This document shows, piece after piece, positions 46,715 to 61,345 of a stretch of DNA of 64,000 nt. The position numbers and the translations under genes were made by a program. Below the pieces are notes generated by a model. It searched no databases. It worked only from the letters and a program-made list of their open reading frames with translations, and had not been told where the DNA came from. This stretch comes from Mycteria americana (taxonomy: Eukaryota > Chordata > Aves > Ciconiiformes > Ciconiidae), in assembly GCF_035582795.1 (NCBI RefSeq), contig NC_134379.1, forward strand, positions 434,001 to 498,000. The letters run 5' to 3'. Every line of letters begins with the position of its first letter. Position 1 is the stretch's first letter.

Positions 46715-49700
46715 GTGAGGAAATGGCTGTTACAGCTACCCCAAACGTTACCCTGGTCCTGGAGGTGCTGTGCTTGCCCTGTCCAGCAAGGTGACCCCCT
46801 TCCCAAGCTCTGTGAGCTCCCTGGGGACAAAACAAGGCTATTAATTTTTGCAGAATGACCTCTTTCTAAACTGCTGAGCTCTAGAGGGAGGGTAAAGAAC
46901 CTGTTCATTTGCGGAGACAAAGGACTGTATGAAAGCAGCAGTGGCCTACACTTACTGCAAATCTGAGGTCCATAAGGGATATGGATAGGGTAGCACAAAG
47001 TTAAGGGTGAGAAGCAAGCTTGCTTTCTCTTTTGCTCTCGCTGGTTTCAAAATTCCCCAGATTTGTAATCCAGTTTGATGTGCAAGTGGAAATAGCTTTG
47101 GTCACTAGATGGCAATAAAGAATCGATGTGCTCCTCCCTGTTCAACAGAGAAAGTTTGTAAGAGCTTGGTCTAGATTTGTCCTGGGAGAAAAGAACTGGA
47201 AGATACTAGAGAAACCATGAAAATAAGTGTGCAATCATTTTGCTTGGTAATGAGGATTTGTTTTGTTATTGTCTCTTTCTTAAAAAAAATTAGATAGGTT
47301 GTATTTACCAAGCAGAAAAAGTTTATCAGATTAAAAGTACAAATCTGAGTAAGAAAAGGAAGCTCAGCCTCACCAGGACAGGTACTCAGAGAACATGGCA
47401 TCATACTCCTGAAACACTGCTGACGTTTCACATTCACTGGGATTTCAGTGTGTTACCCTGAAGCTTAAGACACATTTTTATTCTTTAACAGTGGCAGGAG
47501 GCAATCCGTTTCTGTATGACCCTCCTGCCCTGGTAAAAGCTTCCCTACATGCCTCTCCATACATTTTTTTTTAAACAATCTTTTGTCATAGTGAAAACTT
47601 TAATACAAATCTATGAGATCCCAAAGTGAAGCACACCTCTTATTTGTCCATTTCCTAGGTGGTGTATGCTGGTGGCTTCTCCTCCACTACACTGTGTGCT
47701 TGCTGTGTGTATCTTAATTTTGCCTGAAGGTTAATCTCATTTGAAGGCGGGAGTTTTGTGTGTACAAAGATTTGCAAACGCAGCTAGCATGTCCTATTCC
47801 CATGTTCTGATTCGAAAGCAGTGTTATGGGAAGCAGAAGGAACTAAATGAAGAAATTAAACTGACACTATACCCTGCAGTGAGCTGATGGGGAGAAGCTG
47901 AATGACCTATTTTTGGATTTGCCCACTGCTGCTTCTCAGCGCTTCTGTTGCAAAGGACAATGCGGGATCTCAGTACTTATTGCTGTCTTCTGTGGGACGT
48001 GGATTTTCAATAATCCAGAGGGTAAAAGTCATCTGTTAAGAGCCAACACAAGGCCCCCATACCGCTTCAGCACGTTTAAAGAAAAAATAAGCAGCATATT
48101 TTTTACAAACCATACCCAACTATGTAACTTGCATAGTACCTCATGATCGACAGCTCTTCGTTTGCTGTTTGAAGGGCTTTCTGGGTTGCTTGAATTGAGT
48201 CACGTGGGGATAAAACTTGAGAAAAACTTGAGCCCAACTACTTTTTTGATTATTTAGAAAAAACCCACAAAAACTAAACAAACTATTAGCTAGATGACCG
48301 GGACTGGTCATCTGCTATGGTATATGAACATTTTTCCCAGCAATTCAGAAAGAAATGCAGTAAAAGTGCAAGTAAACAGTGGGGGAGATTGAGTTTTAAG
48401 AGTAAACGAATTGGGTGACTGCCAGTAATTTGACCTGTGTATTTCTTTGATTTCAGAAAGGCACGTTTCCCGCAGTCCGCAGGCCTAGCTGCTGTCTTTG
48501 CCTGCATGCGTGCAGAAGCGGTGCAGCTACTTAGATCAGTTCTTATTAACAGCTGTCAAGAACAATCGTGTTCCCTGGAAGACAGAAGAACATGTTAACA
48601 GGATAGCAGCCTTATATATAGCTGTGCATTCTTATGTGTCACACCATTTCGTTCTTGAAGTGTTGCTGGCAGATTCCTCCTTGGATTTAATGCAAACTCT
48701 TTAATGCAGGCCCCTTACAAGGTGTGGGTAGGGAGCAGGTTGATAAACATGCCAGTCAGTCAGGCCAACAACTTGGTTTTAAAAGAAAAATTCAATAACA
48801 TTTTATTGGCTTTGTAAAAAGGTGGCATTTAATTTCTACACCGTGAAGTATAATGATAACCGTCGTGACTGATGATTGCGAAGGCTTGGCAAGCCCATGG
48901 AGGTAGTAATTGGAAAAATGTTCAAACTGGCTGTTGGGAAGTTGCACTTGTACCCATCAGTGTGAGAGAGGCAGCTGGAGGTCTGTGGTGAATTCTTCAG
49001 TGGCTGATCGGGCTGAAGATATGCTTAGCCCTTCTCAGAGTTACCCTGAGACCAAGCCTCCGTGCAGCTTGGGTGTATCGTGATAGTGCCTGGGTCCTGT
49101 GAAGACAGTAATCACCGGCTGGATTACTCCGGTGAGCAGGACTGGGCACTCTGTTCTGCAACTGAATGTGAGCAGTGCCGTGGTGGTACCTGCTGTGTAA
49201 GCGTTCTCGTTTGTGGGGAAAGAAAGAGAAAATCAGGCTACCCTGTCTGAATCAGAGGATGTGACTGGCTCCTAAAAGGCTTTTCCGTGTGTTTGATTAT
49301 GCTGCAGTGCACATGTCATGATTGAGGGAAAAATGCGGAAAGAAACTCATCAGTATTTGCAAATCAGTAGACTATGGTGAGATTAATCTCCCGGAGCTGC
49401 AGATGCCTACAGAGGAGATAGCTGCAGTGCAGTAGCTACCTCAGGTCTTTCAGACCCAACAAGGGCCCTGGGATGCGATGCTTTTGGCCCATTTTAGACA
49501 TTTACTTCAGGATGAAGCAGACTGTGTCCTGAAAGTGCCTGGTTTTCTCTATTGACTGCAAAGGGTGTCTCAGTAACAAGCTCAGATGTAGACCTCTTGT
49601 ATGTCTGATGAATCACACCAAAAATACTACAAACGTTTGAAAGAAGGGAACTGTTCATCTCAGTCATTTCCTAAGACCAGTCCTTTCCATGTCAAGGCAG

Positions 49701-51746
49701 GTGCCTTCTTAGGTAAAGCAAGGAGGAAATAAATGAGAGATGATTTATCAATTACAGGTTAATGTGTCACTAATTATGCTTGTGTGAAGCCTTTAAGACC
49801 AGAGTATGTTTGATGGGTGCTTTTCAAACCATGCTCATCCGCAAACTATTATACAGAGTGCACTGTACAAGGTACTTCCTCCAGTGCAATTGGCAGAGGC
49901 TGTGCAGCCAAGTAGCATGGCTTTGCTGTTTCTGCTTTACTTCAGCCTCATTCAGTTATGTGCTTAATCAAAGAATTAATGGCAAATTTAGGATATTGGT
50001 CTGTGAGGTGCTGTGCACAGAGCTAATGGGTTGATTTTGTCAGCTTTCTGCATTCATTATTTGCTTGTGGTGGATCTGACTGAGCAAGGGAATCCCTTCA
50101 CACAGTTCAGGAGCATCGGTTTATGCTCACAGATGCTTGCAAATTAAGGACAAACGTCAGAAGGGGAATAACCACCATAAATATTCTATGTGGGCATCAT
50201 AGCAGAAGCAGGTCTTTAGAAAGGACTTAAATACAGGTGGAGCAGGGATTTTATAGAGAAGTTGTGGGAGGGGGAAGTTAAATCATGCCTGAAGTGTCAC
50301 ACTGAAATGAATATGCCAGAATCTGGAGGGGGTCTCATTTTCCTAAATATTTCTTACACAGAGTGCGGACAGTCAGAGAACTCTTCTAATTTCTTTTTCT
50401 TTTTTTTCTTAATGAAAGGCATATAAATAATTTGCTTTTTTGGGACCGTTGAAGCAGGCAGTGGCTGCAGGTGGGATGCTGATGTAGCAGTGCAGGGTAT
50501 AGAGGGCTGGAGACTCCTCGCAGGTGGCTCTGATGGAGACAGGTGAGTTTGGGGTGACAGCACCCATTGACACCCACCGCCAGTTGCATTTTTGGAGCAG
50601 AGGTGCTAGTCCTTTCAAGGCAAGAAAGCAGCTCACTATCAGGTCATAGTCTTGGTGTCATTTTGCATGCCTACAACACAAGTCATTTTAATCACTGCAG
50701 TTGGCTGAATTGACCATATGCTTTGTGAAGGGTGTCCATTGAGGTGGCTGAGGAGGACCTTGCTGAGGGATGGTCATCCTTCCCAGTGGCACAAGAACCG
50801 CATGAGGGAAAAGAGTACAGATCAGGAGGTCGTTGAAGACGTGTCTTAGCAAGCGTGCACAAGGGGCCCGAGTTCAGGAGGCAAGGGCAACAGCAGAGCA
50901 GATATGCCTCATTTTCAAACACTTGTCTCTGCAAACTGTGCAAGTTCTCCACATGTAGTCTGAGTGTGTCTACAAGCATGTCTCAATTTCTGAACTCTCT
51001 TTGTGTTACCTATATTTTTCTCATTGTTAAGATTTTCATTACCTCGTTGTTTAGAAACATAGATATCTCTCTTCTGAAACCAGTTTGCCCTAGGGCTGAT
51101 AACGCCACAGGAGCCTAGGGGACCCGGTGGTATGTATCTTACACACTTGGTTTCTGGGGACTGCCGGTGCAGGTGTGGATTTTGTGGCTGGGATTTTCAT
51201 GCAACATGGGGCAGCAGCTGATGGTGACCACACAGCATGGAGAGATGCTGCTGCTTAGTATTGTAGTATTAGTATTTTTGAACAATGGAATCCATATGAT
51301 TAGGAAAGCTTTGATATACTGATGAAGACCAATCTGAAATACAAGAAACAGTGGAAGTTTAACTGTGTGCTGTTAAAAAAAATGGCAGCGTTCTCATTCT
51401 TCTTGTGGAATTTCACAAACTCCAATGTCAGGGAAGTAGTGTAAAAGGCACCAGCCCAATGCTGTTTGCTGGCAGACGTAGGGTTAAACCAGTTTTGCAG
51501 GTGTTTGCAGGTGTGCTGAGGGGGCTGGTCCTGGCTGGGCTCAGCTGTGGCCAGGGTGTTACCCTGCAGAGACAGGGGATGTATAAAAGGGATGAGATGG
51601 CACTACGTGCCCGTTTGGCATTGCTGGAGAGAGGAGCTGCTTCTTGAGCAAGTATGATCTGTGTTCGGGAGAGGGGTGCTGGTGTTGCTAGTGGAGAGCT
51701 GGAAGCTTTTAGACTACAGTGTTACAGGAAGATGAAAAGCAGTCGT

Positions 51747-51807
51747 AGGGACTAGATGACCTCTGCTATCTCTTTGTCTCAGCTTCTCTTTCTATGATCT
51801 GTGCTAT
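51747..51807 (+). mobile_element. Degraded CR1 3' tail (weak)
   Basis: GGGACTAGATGACCTCTGCT followed 30 bases later by TCTTTCTATGATCTGTGCT keeps the order of the CR1 tail but with many changes. Confidence 0.4.
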
Positions 51808-54800
51808 CAGAGATTTATCACCGTGGGTGCGTGAGCTGAAAAGCCGTAGATTCAGCTTGTCGAAAGATCCCCGAAGCTAGAGACAGCGTGGATAGTTTGG
51901 CTGCTGGTGTCTGTGCTTGCACCTCCTCTTAACCTCAGTGCGAGTCTGAGCCTCTCTAGGCTGTGCATCCAGAACAGTGGTGTGGGACAGTTTTGTATGT
52001 GAGGAATGTGTGGAAATAAGGTTATAACAATGGCAGTAAAGTACTGCAATTTGCATCAATTCAATCAAGCCCACTAGCATGTCGTGATGGGGGAGGGCAG
52101 GAGGAAATAGAGGCTGCTGAGAAACTAGGCTGGGTGCTGCAGTTAGCATGAGCAACTTGATTCATCTTTCACTACTTTCATGCCTGTGCCATAAAAATAA
52201 GTGGACTAAGGTAGGTAGGGATCTCCCTGCAGCAATGGCAAAGCTTTCAGAAGCAGCAGAGCAGAAGGAAATCCGTCCGTGGGCTGTGGGAATCGGTATC
52301 CTGCAACTGCATAAAATCCCAGTGAGCCGGGTGTGTGAGCTGGTGGCGTGACGCGAGAGCTAGGGCAAGATTCGCACTGGCAGGGACCCTTCTGTGCTTC
52401 TCTGGTCTTTCAGCAGAAAAGTGTCACTTCTTTGTCTTTCCGTGAAATGGATGCTGCTAGTCCCACAGGCCTGCACAAGATATCAAAAACTGGTTTCCCA
52501 TGACTGGAGGCAGTGTGAGGAAATGAGATTTTATGCTTTGTGTTATATTCAGAGATCACAGAGGGGGAGGACGGGGTTATAACATCATAAACTGTTGTAC
52601 CAAATTTTGATGGGGGCACAGTTCCCTCTAGTACCTCTAGACATCTCCTCAGAGGAGAAAGTGGTGAGTAGACTTGTTTCTGGTAGTCCATTTGTTGTGC
52701 CAAAAATAATTTTTTCTACTAAATGCGATGAAAGTTTCTTATCTCTTCTTGATTCTTAGAGCTTGTTCTGCCTTTACCAGCCAGAAGTTACTTATCCCTA
52801 AGGCTCAAACTTCTTGAAAGTTTTGATTGTTATTGTAATAGGTCAGGTTACCCCATAGGGAATTTTCCACAGAAGTAACTTGCCTGTTTGTGCAGAGCTT
52901 GGAGCCCAGTACCAGCACAATCACCATACTAAAGATGCTTTTCGGGAATAGGGAATATACTTTTTTATAATGACTTGCAAGCGTGAAGAGCTGGTGTGGG
53001 TGTTAGAGGAAACACTGAGTAGAGGTGAAGGTGAGAAGTGAAAATTGCTCTTTTAAAAAGTAACTTGTAATGGTTAGTAGAGTGCCTGATACATGGATCA
53101 GTCCTGAGCTAGTTCTCATCTTGGGTTGTTCTGCAGAGGTAGTTGCAGCTGCATAGAGATTGTCTTGAAGCAACACTGAAATAAACTCTTTTTTTTCTTT
53201 TGTTCCTTCTTTTTTAAAAAGCTTCACTAAAAAGGGATCTCTGGATAATGTAGCACCTGTTTATTAACCGCCTGGGATGGCCTTGATCTCCGACGGGGCC
53301 ATCTGGGCAGAGTGCCCTGAATATCGAGACCACGTGGATAGTCCCCTATGGGTGGTGTGTCCGTGCCCCAGCCCTGGGATGGTCGCTGCCTGCCACCCTG
53401 CCGTGTGGCTTCTTGGGGCTGACTTCCACCCGGCCTCAAGGACGCTGGTGGAGAGGCAGCAAGCTGCTTTACAGAGTTGGTTGTGGCTTGTGATGGCGGC
53501 AGCTGTTGGTGCTGAGCGTGCCGGTGTGCGTGGGGTGCAGCGGGAGCAGTGAACGTGCGTGGTGCCCAGATCAACTTGTGCTGCTTCTTGGCGGTGTGAG
53601 CTGCGTGTACTGCAGAAACACCCATCGGGTTTCTGCTGTGATGCAAGTAAACTTGTTATATTTAATAACTATCATTAGCTTGGAGAACCTTAGCAGTCTC
53701 TTTCTTTCCCTCTCTAATTACTGAGCTCTTCAAGGTGAGCTTGGAAGGGAAAACCCTTTACTAGGATTAGAGGCTACAGTTCAACCGCATGTTGTATTTT
53801 TGTGCAGAAAGCTTGAATTTCCAGCCAACACATTAAAAAAGATTGGGAGTTTTTTTAGTTTACATTAAGGCTAGTTTTGCCAGTTTGAGGATTACTTTAG
53901 TGAGTAATAGAAAATTGCCATGAAAAATGGGTCTCTGTGCGCAATGTCTACTTAGGTGCAAATGCAGTTTTCCAGCTGGGTCATCTTGCAAGTATGTTTT
54001 TCTGATTTGGGAAAGCAGCTTCTGTCATTAGGTGTTGACACCAGGCACTGAGAACATCCATCTTCTGTGCTTGTAAAAGTGCCCTTTGTTGGTGTATAAC
54101 ACTGAACTCTGCTATTTTGGAGGCACAGAGAAAAATAGATGTAGACTTGCGTGGGATTTGCTCATAAGAGCTGTTACAGAAAAGGTTTTCAACGTTTGCA
54201 TGAATTCAAACTGTGTGCTGCGTAAGTTTTCTCTGCTGTCATTTTTGAACGGAGAGGCTATTATGCCTTTTTGTGACCTGTTAATTTGGTTGAAAAGCCA
54301 TTTTTTAAGTAAAGGGTAGGCTATTTTTTCCCAGTGCTACTTAGAAAAACATCACTGAATGATTTAAAAAAAAAAAAGAAAAGCCCTAAGATGTGGGCCA
54401 AGACATCAGGAATGTCAGGGCCTGAAATTACTTGTGACACTAGCACGCTCTTATGATGTGCCTAGGCTTTGTGCAGGAAGCCTTGTTGTGGGTGGAGGGG
54501 GATGGTAGTGCAAATTAAAGAAAATCAGTGGGGAAGAATTGGTAGCGTGCTCTGTACAACACTGATCTCTAGTCCTGAGGAAGAAAACATTAAGTTGGTC
54601 TGTTGTGCAGAAGCCTTACGGGTGGAGGAGTAGACTTTAAATGGTCACTTCAAAAGCTGTGAAAGTTTTTTTTTTTCCACCTTTGTCCTCCAGTTGTTTG
54701 AAATCCTCAAGACTCAGTGAAGAGTTGGTTTTAATGTGCCTCGTAGCACAAGCAGTAACCAGATGAATGGTGTCCTGCATTGGTGTGCCATCCTCAGATA

Positions 54801-55474
54801 CCAGGGTGGAAGTCCAAGCTCTGGCGAGTGATGGCAGTGTTTTTCAGAGGCCAAGGTGTTTCATTTCTAGGGAGCATGAAGAGCTTTCTGTGACTAAGAG
54901 ATGCTGTTTACAGTGAGACTTTCTGAATTATGGTGAAGGACTTCCTTTACGCAGGTTGTATTCCCTGCAGGGCAGAAATGGGGTGGCTTTGCGGGTACTT
55001 CTCACATACTTCTAGTCAGAGAAAGATGAGGTGCTACCAGTGACCTCCACATTTTAGTGCCTGCAGAGCTCCACGCTCTCGGGCTGAGCTGCCTCGCTTT
55101 GTGCGAGGCACGAGAGCAGGGAGCTGGTTTCACTGGTGTGGCCCTGGACAGCGAGGATGGTGGGGATGGGTGGTGGGACCCGTTCCCCCTCCTGCACCCA
55201 CGCTGGCAAAAGCTGGTGTATTTCTGTCTGCTCTTGGATGTTTTGGTGGAAGGTTCAGCTGCTCCGTGTGAGGAGGAGCGTTTAACTGGCTGAGAGCATG
55301 TACCTGTGGATGATGCTGGGTCTGTGCTTAGCTGCAGTCCTCGGAGGGGCTTTTGTATGCTACTTTCTCTGCTGCTTTATGCATCAAAGCAAGCAAGTTG
55401 TTCAAAGTGGCTCACTGAGACAGCAGCAATGTGCCATCAAGAGAGGATCGTTTAATCTTGGGTTTTTCAGACAG

Positions 55475-55513
55475 GGCAAAAATAATTTTCGAAGGGCAAA
55501 AATAATTTTCTTT
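55475..55513. repeat. Tandem duplication of an 18-mer
   Basis: AGGGCAAAAATAATTTTC occurs twice, separated by two bases (GA). Too short to be a known element. Confidence 0.8.
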
Positions 55514-57679
55514 AAGCAGAAGTATTTTCCCAAACTTCATTGAGGAAGGGTGTGTAGAATATTTTTCCAAAATCTGTTGCAGAAGATGCTGTATTTTAAA
55601 TATCAATTAGACTTCCTTAAATGACTTTCTCAATCACTGATGCCTAGTGAAAATATATATTATATATAAGAATATTTCCTGAGATACCAAAACCTGTAGG
55701 CATGTATTTCCAGTCTGGAGAGGGCAATGAAATGTGACAAAATAGGATTTTGAACTGAGTTGCCTACACACTTTTTTCTTGCAATACCAAGCAGATGAAT
55801 GTAAACATCACAACACATAAAAATGAATCCCATATTGAATATTTCATTGGAGGAGCAATAAACTGCACTAAAAATTGATGAATGGCAAATATATTTTTAT
55901 TTAAGCATTTATTTTTATGGCATTAACAAATAGAAAAATATATAGAAGTATGCAAATAACTTCATAGAGACATTAAAATAAAATGAACAATATCAAGTTG
56001 CTCATCCTTCATGGAGATTTTGTGCTTCACTATTGTGGACATTATTAAAGCACATATAACGTGGCTGATAGAAACACTGGAAATAGATTTAATTCTTCAA
56101 AAGCCTAAGCTTTCACTGTATTTCCCTATTGAGAGCTTGAACTTTTTAAATGTTGGAATAAATCTGCTTTGTTGCTCTTATGACATACCTTTATGCATGC
56201 ATATTTTATTATAAGATGTGTAATTGGATCTTCTTTATATATTTTTCTTTAAAGTGTTATTTAAAAAGTCAAAGAAATAGTGTAAACTGTGGTAAGTAGA
56301 ACCTTGTATTAAATAAACTTTACCAAAGGATGATTGTCTACAGTAGGAGTTTAAACTGTTTATTATGGACTACTTCTAGTTAAAAAAATGAGACTTGTCC
56401 CATTGCTGCTTGAATTTTTAGAAGCCACCATGGTGTCTGTGGGGCCACCGAGCTGCCTCTGCCAAGGCAGCGACTGACCCCCATGGGCTTGCGCGTCCCT
56501 GCTGCTGGCCTGGACCCTGCTTGGGAGGTGCCAGTGCAGCTGGGAAAACAGCTGTGTGTATGCCAGCAGTGCTCCGGGGTCTTCACGTGGGTGGGCGAGG
56601 ACGCAGGGAGTCCCCCCAAACACAGTGAGGAACACCGAATGTGTGGATGGATATTTACTTCCTTTTGTCTGATGAGTTCTTGCTGTGCTGTGGCCGCTTT
56701 TCAGAGCACCTATTTATAATCTTTCAGTATCAAGCTCCCCTAGCTGGAGGCGAGATGGAAAGGATAGCTTACTGGTTTGTTAGCTTTTACTATTCCAGTT
56801 GCAATTAGTTCCAATGAGTTTATTTACATTTGTAGTTTACATTTTGACTCTGGGGGGTGGGGGGAAGAAAAAATCTCTTCCTCTCTTTTATGAAGGAGCC
56901 TATGCAGGAATAAGGCAGATGGAAGAGGCCATCTCTTCTGCTTTTCTTCCATTAATTATCCTTTAAAATGTAAGGATAAATAGTTTGTCCTCTCACACTG
57001 TTGGTGGGGATTACTTCACAACTCTCCCCACTTGCTGCTTTCTGCAGGTCTTTTCAGTCAAACATCCTTCAGAGGAGGTGGGTTCTTTATCTGCCTGCTT
57101 TTCCATTTGCTTCCAGCTGATGGATGGGACGCTTATGCTTGTGTTATTTGGCCGGTCTGAGCAAAGGCATTGAGGTGCTGCTCGCCTCCCAGGAGGTGGA
57201 GGCACTCCTATGGGGCTCAGTTTGAGTGAGAGGTGACCGAGGTCTGAGGACGTATTTTGGAAGAGCTATTCCCATGTGGTGCTGGATCTGGCCAGAGACT
57301 GTCTGGAGCAGTCAGCGTGCAGGGCCATGGGCAGCCATGGGCTGCCCGTCACTTGGGCACAGGTGATGGGCACCCGAGTGCAGGGGAGTTGGGCCGAGTG
57401 CACGTGCCGTTTAGCTTGCACCAGGGACTGTACAAAAAGGCTTCGGTCCAAACACGCTCCTTCTGCAGTGTGGCCAAATGCTGCCTGAGCTGCCTCCAGC
57501 TCCTGGGACCAACCACCACGTGGCCTTGCAGAAGTCCTTTAAGTTGGCAAAGAGGCTTCTCACCTTCCTGTAAGTTTGCTTTTTCATTGCTAATAATAAT
57601 TCCTGGGCTTCATCTTCTGCTTGATGCTCAAGCTGTATTTCTCTTTACGTCACCATAATTAACTTATAAGCTCAGAAGT

Positions 57680-57890
57680 GACAGAATGTTTATTATGGAG
57701 ATGACTTCCTTGAACAAGCTCACTGAAATAACCTCCAAGGATTTGTAAGGAACCTTACATTTGATAATTAATTATGCAAACCTACTTTTAACATATCTTT
57801 AGGTAATCAGAACAAAAGAAGACAGTTGTCTTTGTTAATTATCATGAAAATTTACTTATGAATATTCTGATTATGCACATTACTGTGTCT
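57680..57890. promoter_or_regulatory. Candidate conserved non-coding element (enhancer-like)
   Basis: Dense homeodomain-type motifs (GATAATTAATTATGCAAAC, which also resembles an octamer site; GTTAATTATCATG; GAATATTCTGATTATGCAC) and a SOX-type CTTTGTT within 200 bases, without open reading frames or repeats. The style is that of developmental CNEs; conservation itself cannot be judged here. Confidence 0.3.
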
Positions 57891-59517
57891 GCTGTCACTC
57901 ATGGCTGGGGTACCTTTAGGCAGTATTATTTTCCTCCCGTTGCTGTAACAAAGGGCTAATGGAAAGGGCTGAAGATAGAGGCACTGTAGTTTAATTTCAG
58001 AAAACGTTAGTTGCTCGTTCAGATCAGAATTGGAAGCTCAGCGCAGCGGTGCCTGGGGAAGCGGGCACACTGCCCCACCGTCTCCAGAAATGGTGCTCCG
58101 GGGCCATGCGCGGGTGTATTAGCAGGCAAAAGCCCTGATGTCCCCCTGTGCCAGGCCGTTGCAGAGGAAGGGTCTGCGCTCTGTGGGTTAGTCCTTGTCA
58201 GTGGTAGGGGTGCTGTCATGCTGGGCGTGGGGCCACTGATGCTGCTTTGACATGTTCTGTCCCCTGGATTAAAGCAACACACTATTTTGGTGTGCAGGTA
58301 AAGCAGAAATTGCTTAAAATTAAAATTGCTTTTTAAGTGTTTGAGAGCTATTCCATTTATCTTTGAGATAAAGCTGTATCTACCTATATCAGCTAAGAAT
58401 TTACCTACTAAGTTTTACTAAAGTGTGTTCATAGGTCAGGTTTTCTTGAACCTGAAGGTCCCCTGGCCAGTTCTTGAGAGCTGGATGAGTGTGACGATTA
58501 ATTATGGACTTGGATTCAGCTTTCTGGCACTTAGTGTGGCCAAGTGCCTTGTCCTTCTGCAAAAGCAGATGATCCATCAGAATGGGCCAGCTCAGCCTTT
58601 GGCCCTCACTTCTGCTCCAGCAGACAGCTGATAAAGGAAATTGCCATTAAATTAATTGAAGTTTAAAAGTTCACTTTATAGTTGCCCTTTATAGCACAGA
58701 GAATGTCTTCGAATTTCCATAGCTTGACACTCAGCAGAGGTCAATAATGTATCATTAAATATCTTTGTATGTGCTGCTAATACCCATTTTCTGCCCTATC
58801 TAGTACTGGAAATGTTAAATGGTTTTGATGCCTGATTACAGGCGTGCCTAAAGATCTAAGCTCCGCCTTTAACCTGTACTTCCGATACCCAGTTTTCAAA
58901 GATGCTCTTGAGTTAGCTTGATTGAACACTTCAGTGAAGTAATCTCAACACACCACCTGTTTCCCCCCTCTTATTTCTTACCAACGTTATCTCTCTGTGC
59001 ATGAATGGTGTAACTGGCTCCTTGAAGCACGTCTCTATTCTACTGGAAGTCTGATTGAAGATGGTGAATTTTTGTTTCTTGTTATTATTTGTATGAGTAT
59101 TATGCCTTCCCCCCAGCTGTGCTGATGGCCCCATCGTGGTCAGGAGTGTGTAAACACAGGAGGAAGGTGATGCTCTGGAGAGCTTATCCAAATACATAAG
59201 GCAGGGAAAAGGTGGGAAGAGGGAAATTTTTTTTCTACCTCTTGTAGAGACCTGGAGCTGAGAGATGTCAATCTCACGTGCATTTTCCGAGGTCAGTTGG
59301 AGAACCCAGCAGATCCAGGCTTTTGGCTCATCTCTTTTTATGCGAAAGCCAGAAAACAGGGTGAAACCTACTTAAAATGTGACCTTACTCAGAGCATTTA
59401 CAGGAACTAGCTTCTCATGCTTTTTGATGAAAACTCTGGCAAGTGGGTTTTATTTGAGTGTATTTGCATCTTATGCTGCCGGATTAGGCCATGACAGCAT
59501 GTTTTTTTCCAATTGTC

Positions 59518-59556
59518 GGGGGGGGGGGGGGGAGGAATCTGGAGGAATCTGTTCTC
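59518..59556. repeat. Poly(G) run followed by GGAGGAATCT x2
   Basis: Fifteen Gs at 59518-59532 run straight into two copies of the decamer GGAGGAATCT. Could form a G-quadruplex on the plus strand. Confidence 0.85.
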
Positions 59557-61164
59557 TGCCACTTTCTGGAATCCAGAACGAAACTGGTGAATAATAGTCA
59601 TGACCGAGTTCCAAATTTGAAACCTGGAGGATGCAGAAATGGCCTAAATATCTATAATATTGCTTTGAAGTCTTGTTTTTAAGTCTACCCCCATTCCCCA
59701 GAGATTTAAAACTGTAGAGGCAGAGACACACAGGGAGAGAAAACTGGTAGAAACACAAGAGCTGATGCTGGTCCTTGATTTCGGAACCTGACCTAAATGA
59801 CTTTGATCTCTGTAAGCAAACCTGCTTCATAGATATGTGCAAGTACTGCTGCCGTACTGTAGACATCATTTTACTGTCATGCAATTAGAAGCTACAACTA
59901 TGATGCCACTTCAGCTTTGTAGTTTGCCCTTTTAATTTTGTCTGTTGCTATGGTAGCAACAAATGATTGCAATCACTGCTGTTTATATTGCAATCCAAGT
60001 CACATCAATAGAGATCTTGGAAACTAAACAATAGAAATCTGACTTAACTGTATACTGCATTTGTTGTTGTACATAACACGTTGTTTACAATAATCAGGAT
60101 TTATCGAAATCTTTTGTTCCTGAAGCATTTGGAAAATTCCTTTAAGTAAAGGGTTGTCAAATGATAATTTATTTTCAATACATATTTACTCAGTGCTCTT
60201 CACACAGCTGTACAATATTTCTTTCACACTCTTCCCTGAGTATATCCTTGAAAACAATTATTTTAATGCCTTTCTAGTTTTGAAGAAAGGCTACTTTTTT
60301 TTTTTACCTTGTACTAATCATAGTAGTAGCTTGGGTCTAAAATAATACATCTTTAAAAAGATAATTCAGTACTTTCTCCCGTGCTTTGTCTGTCTTGTCT
60401 ATTTAGATTATAGAGGCTTTTTGAGGAAGGATTGTCTTTATTTGGTGCAAATGCTTGTATAAAGGAACTTCTGTGAGCGACAATGTTAAACTGTAATATC
60501 AGTTTCTGATTTCGAACATCACCTGCTGAGCTTTGAAGAAGTTAGCGACAGAGGAGAGAGGTGGTGGGCGCATGAGTCTGTCCAGCGCCCCGGAGGGGAC
60601 CAGCCGTGGGCAGCCAGAGCAGGGAAGCTGGTTGTGCCGTCTGCCTGCGCTCGCCCGTCGGTATCGCACCGCCTCAGAGTTCATTCTGGGGACCGCAGCG
60701 CTGCCATTTGGAAGGGAGTTTAGCTAATATTGTAGCAAAACATTGTGAAATCCTGCGTTCCTGAAGTTTAGGGTCTTTTTGCTGTTGATTTCAGCCGGGA
60801 GAGGATTGTCGATTCTGCCTTCAGCTGGGGAGGGGAGGCAGGAGGCTCATGGCCACAGGGCTCACGTCTCTGCTGCAGCAGTGGCTGGGGGATGGAGCTT
60901 CGCCTGCTGGTCCCACCGCAGCAGTGGGCCAGAACAGGGCTAGCAGATGTGAATTTTATGTTCTGCGTGGGTAAGCTCTGGTACCTGCTCTTCCTTGGTA
61001 CGCAGGCCCGTGGCTGCCCTCTTAGGCGTCTGACGCCCGGGCGCAGCAGAGTCACTGGGGCTGACGTCTGCTCTGAGCCCTGGAAAGGCTGAGGCTCGTC
61101 TGTTGGGTGCTGTCTCTTCTTACAAAAAGTCGAATCTAGGCTCGCTAAATAGGAGGCCAGTAAG

Positions 61165-61345
61165 GCAATTTGCTGTTTAAATGACCCAATGCACATTGGG
61201 CATATTGAAGAAAAAAGCCATTTCCTAGTGACTAAATCTCATTAAAAAAGCAATTTTCCAATCAATTACAATGCAATTTAGCTGCTAACTGTTTAATTAT
61301 CAAAAAAGAAGCTATTTTGTTCTCTGTTCCTATATTTATGAACCA
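61165..61345. promoter_or_regulatory. Candidate conserved non-coding element
   Basis: AT-rich, unique sequence with repeated CAATTA/TAATTA motifs (TCCAATCAATTACAATGCAA, CTGTTTAATTATCAAAAAAG) and, at 61185-61200, the perfect inverted repeat CCCAAT-GCAC-ATTGGG, i.e. two facing CCAAT boxes. Confidence 0.3.

Noticed and set aside
46462-46998. 178-codon minus-strand open frame
   Set aside because: No recognisable domain, no splice context and several overlapping frames on both strands; likely chance.
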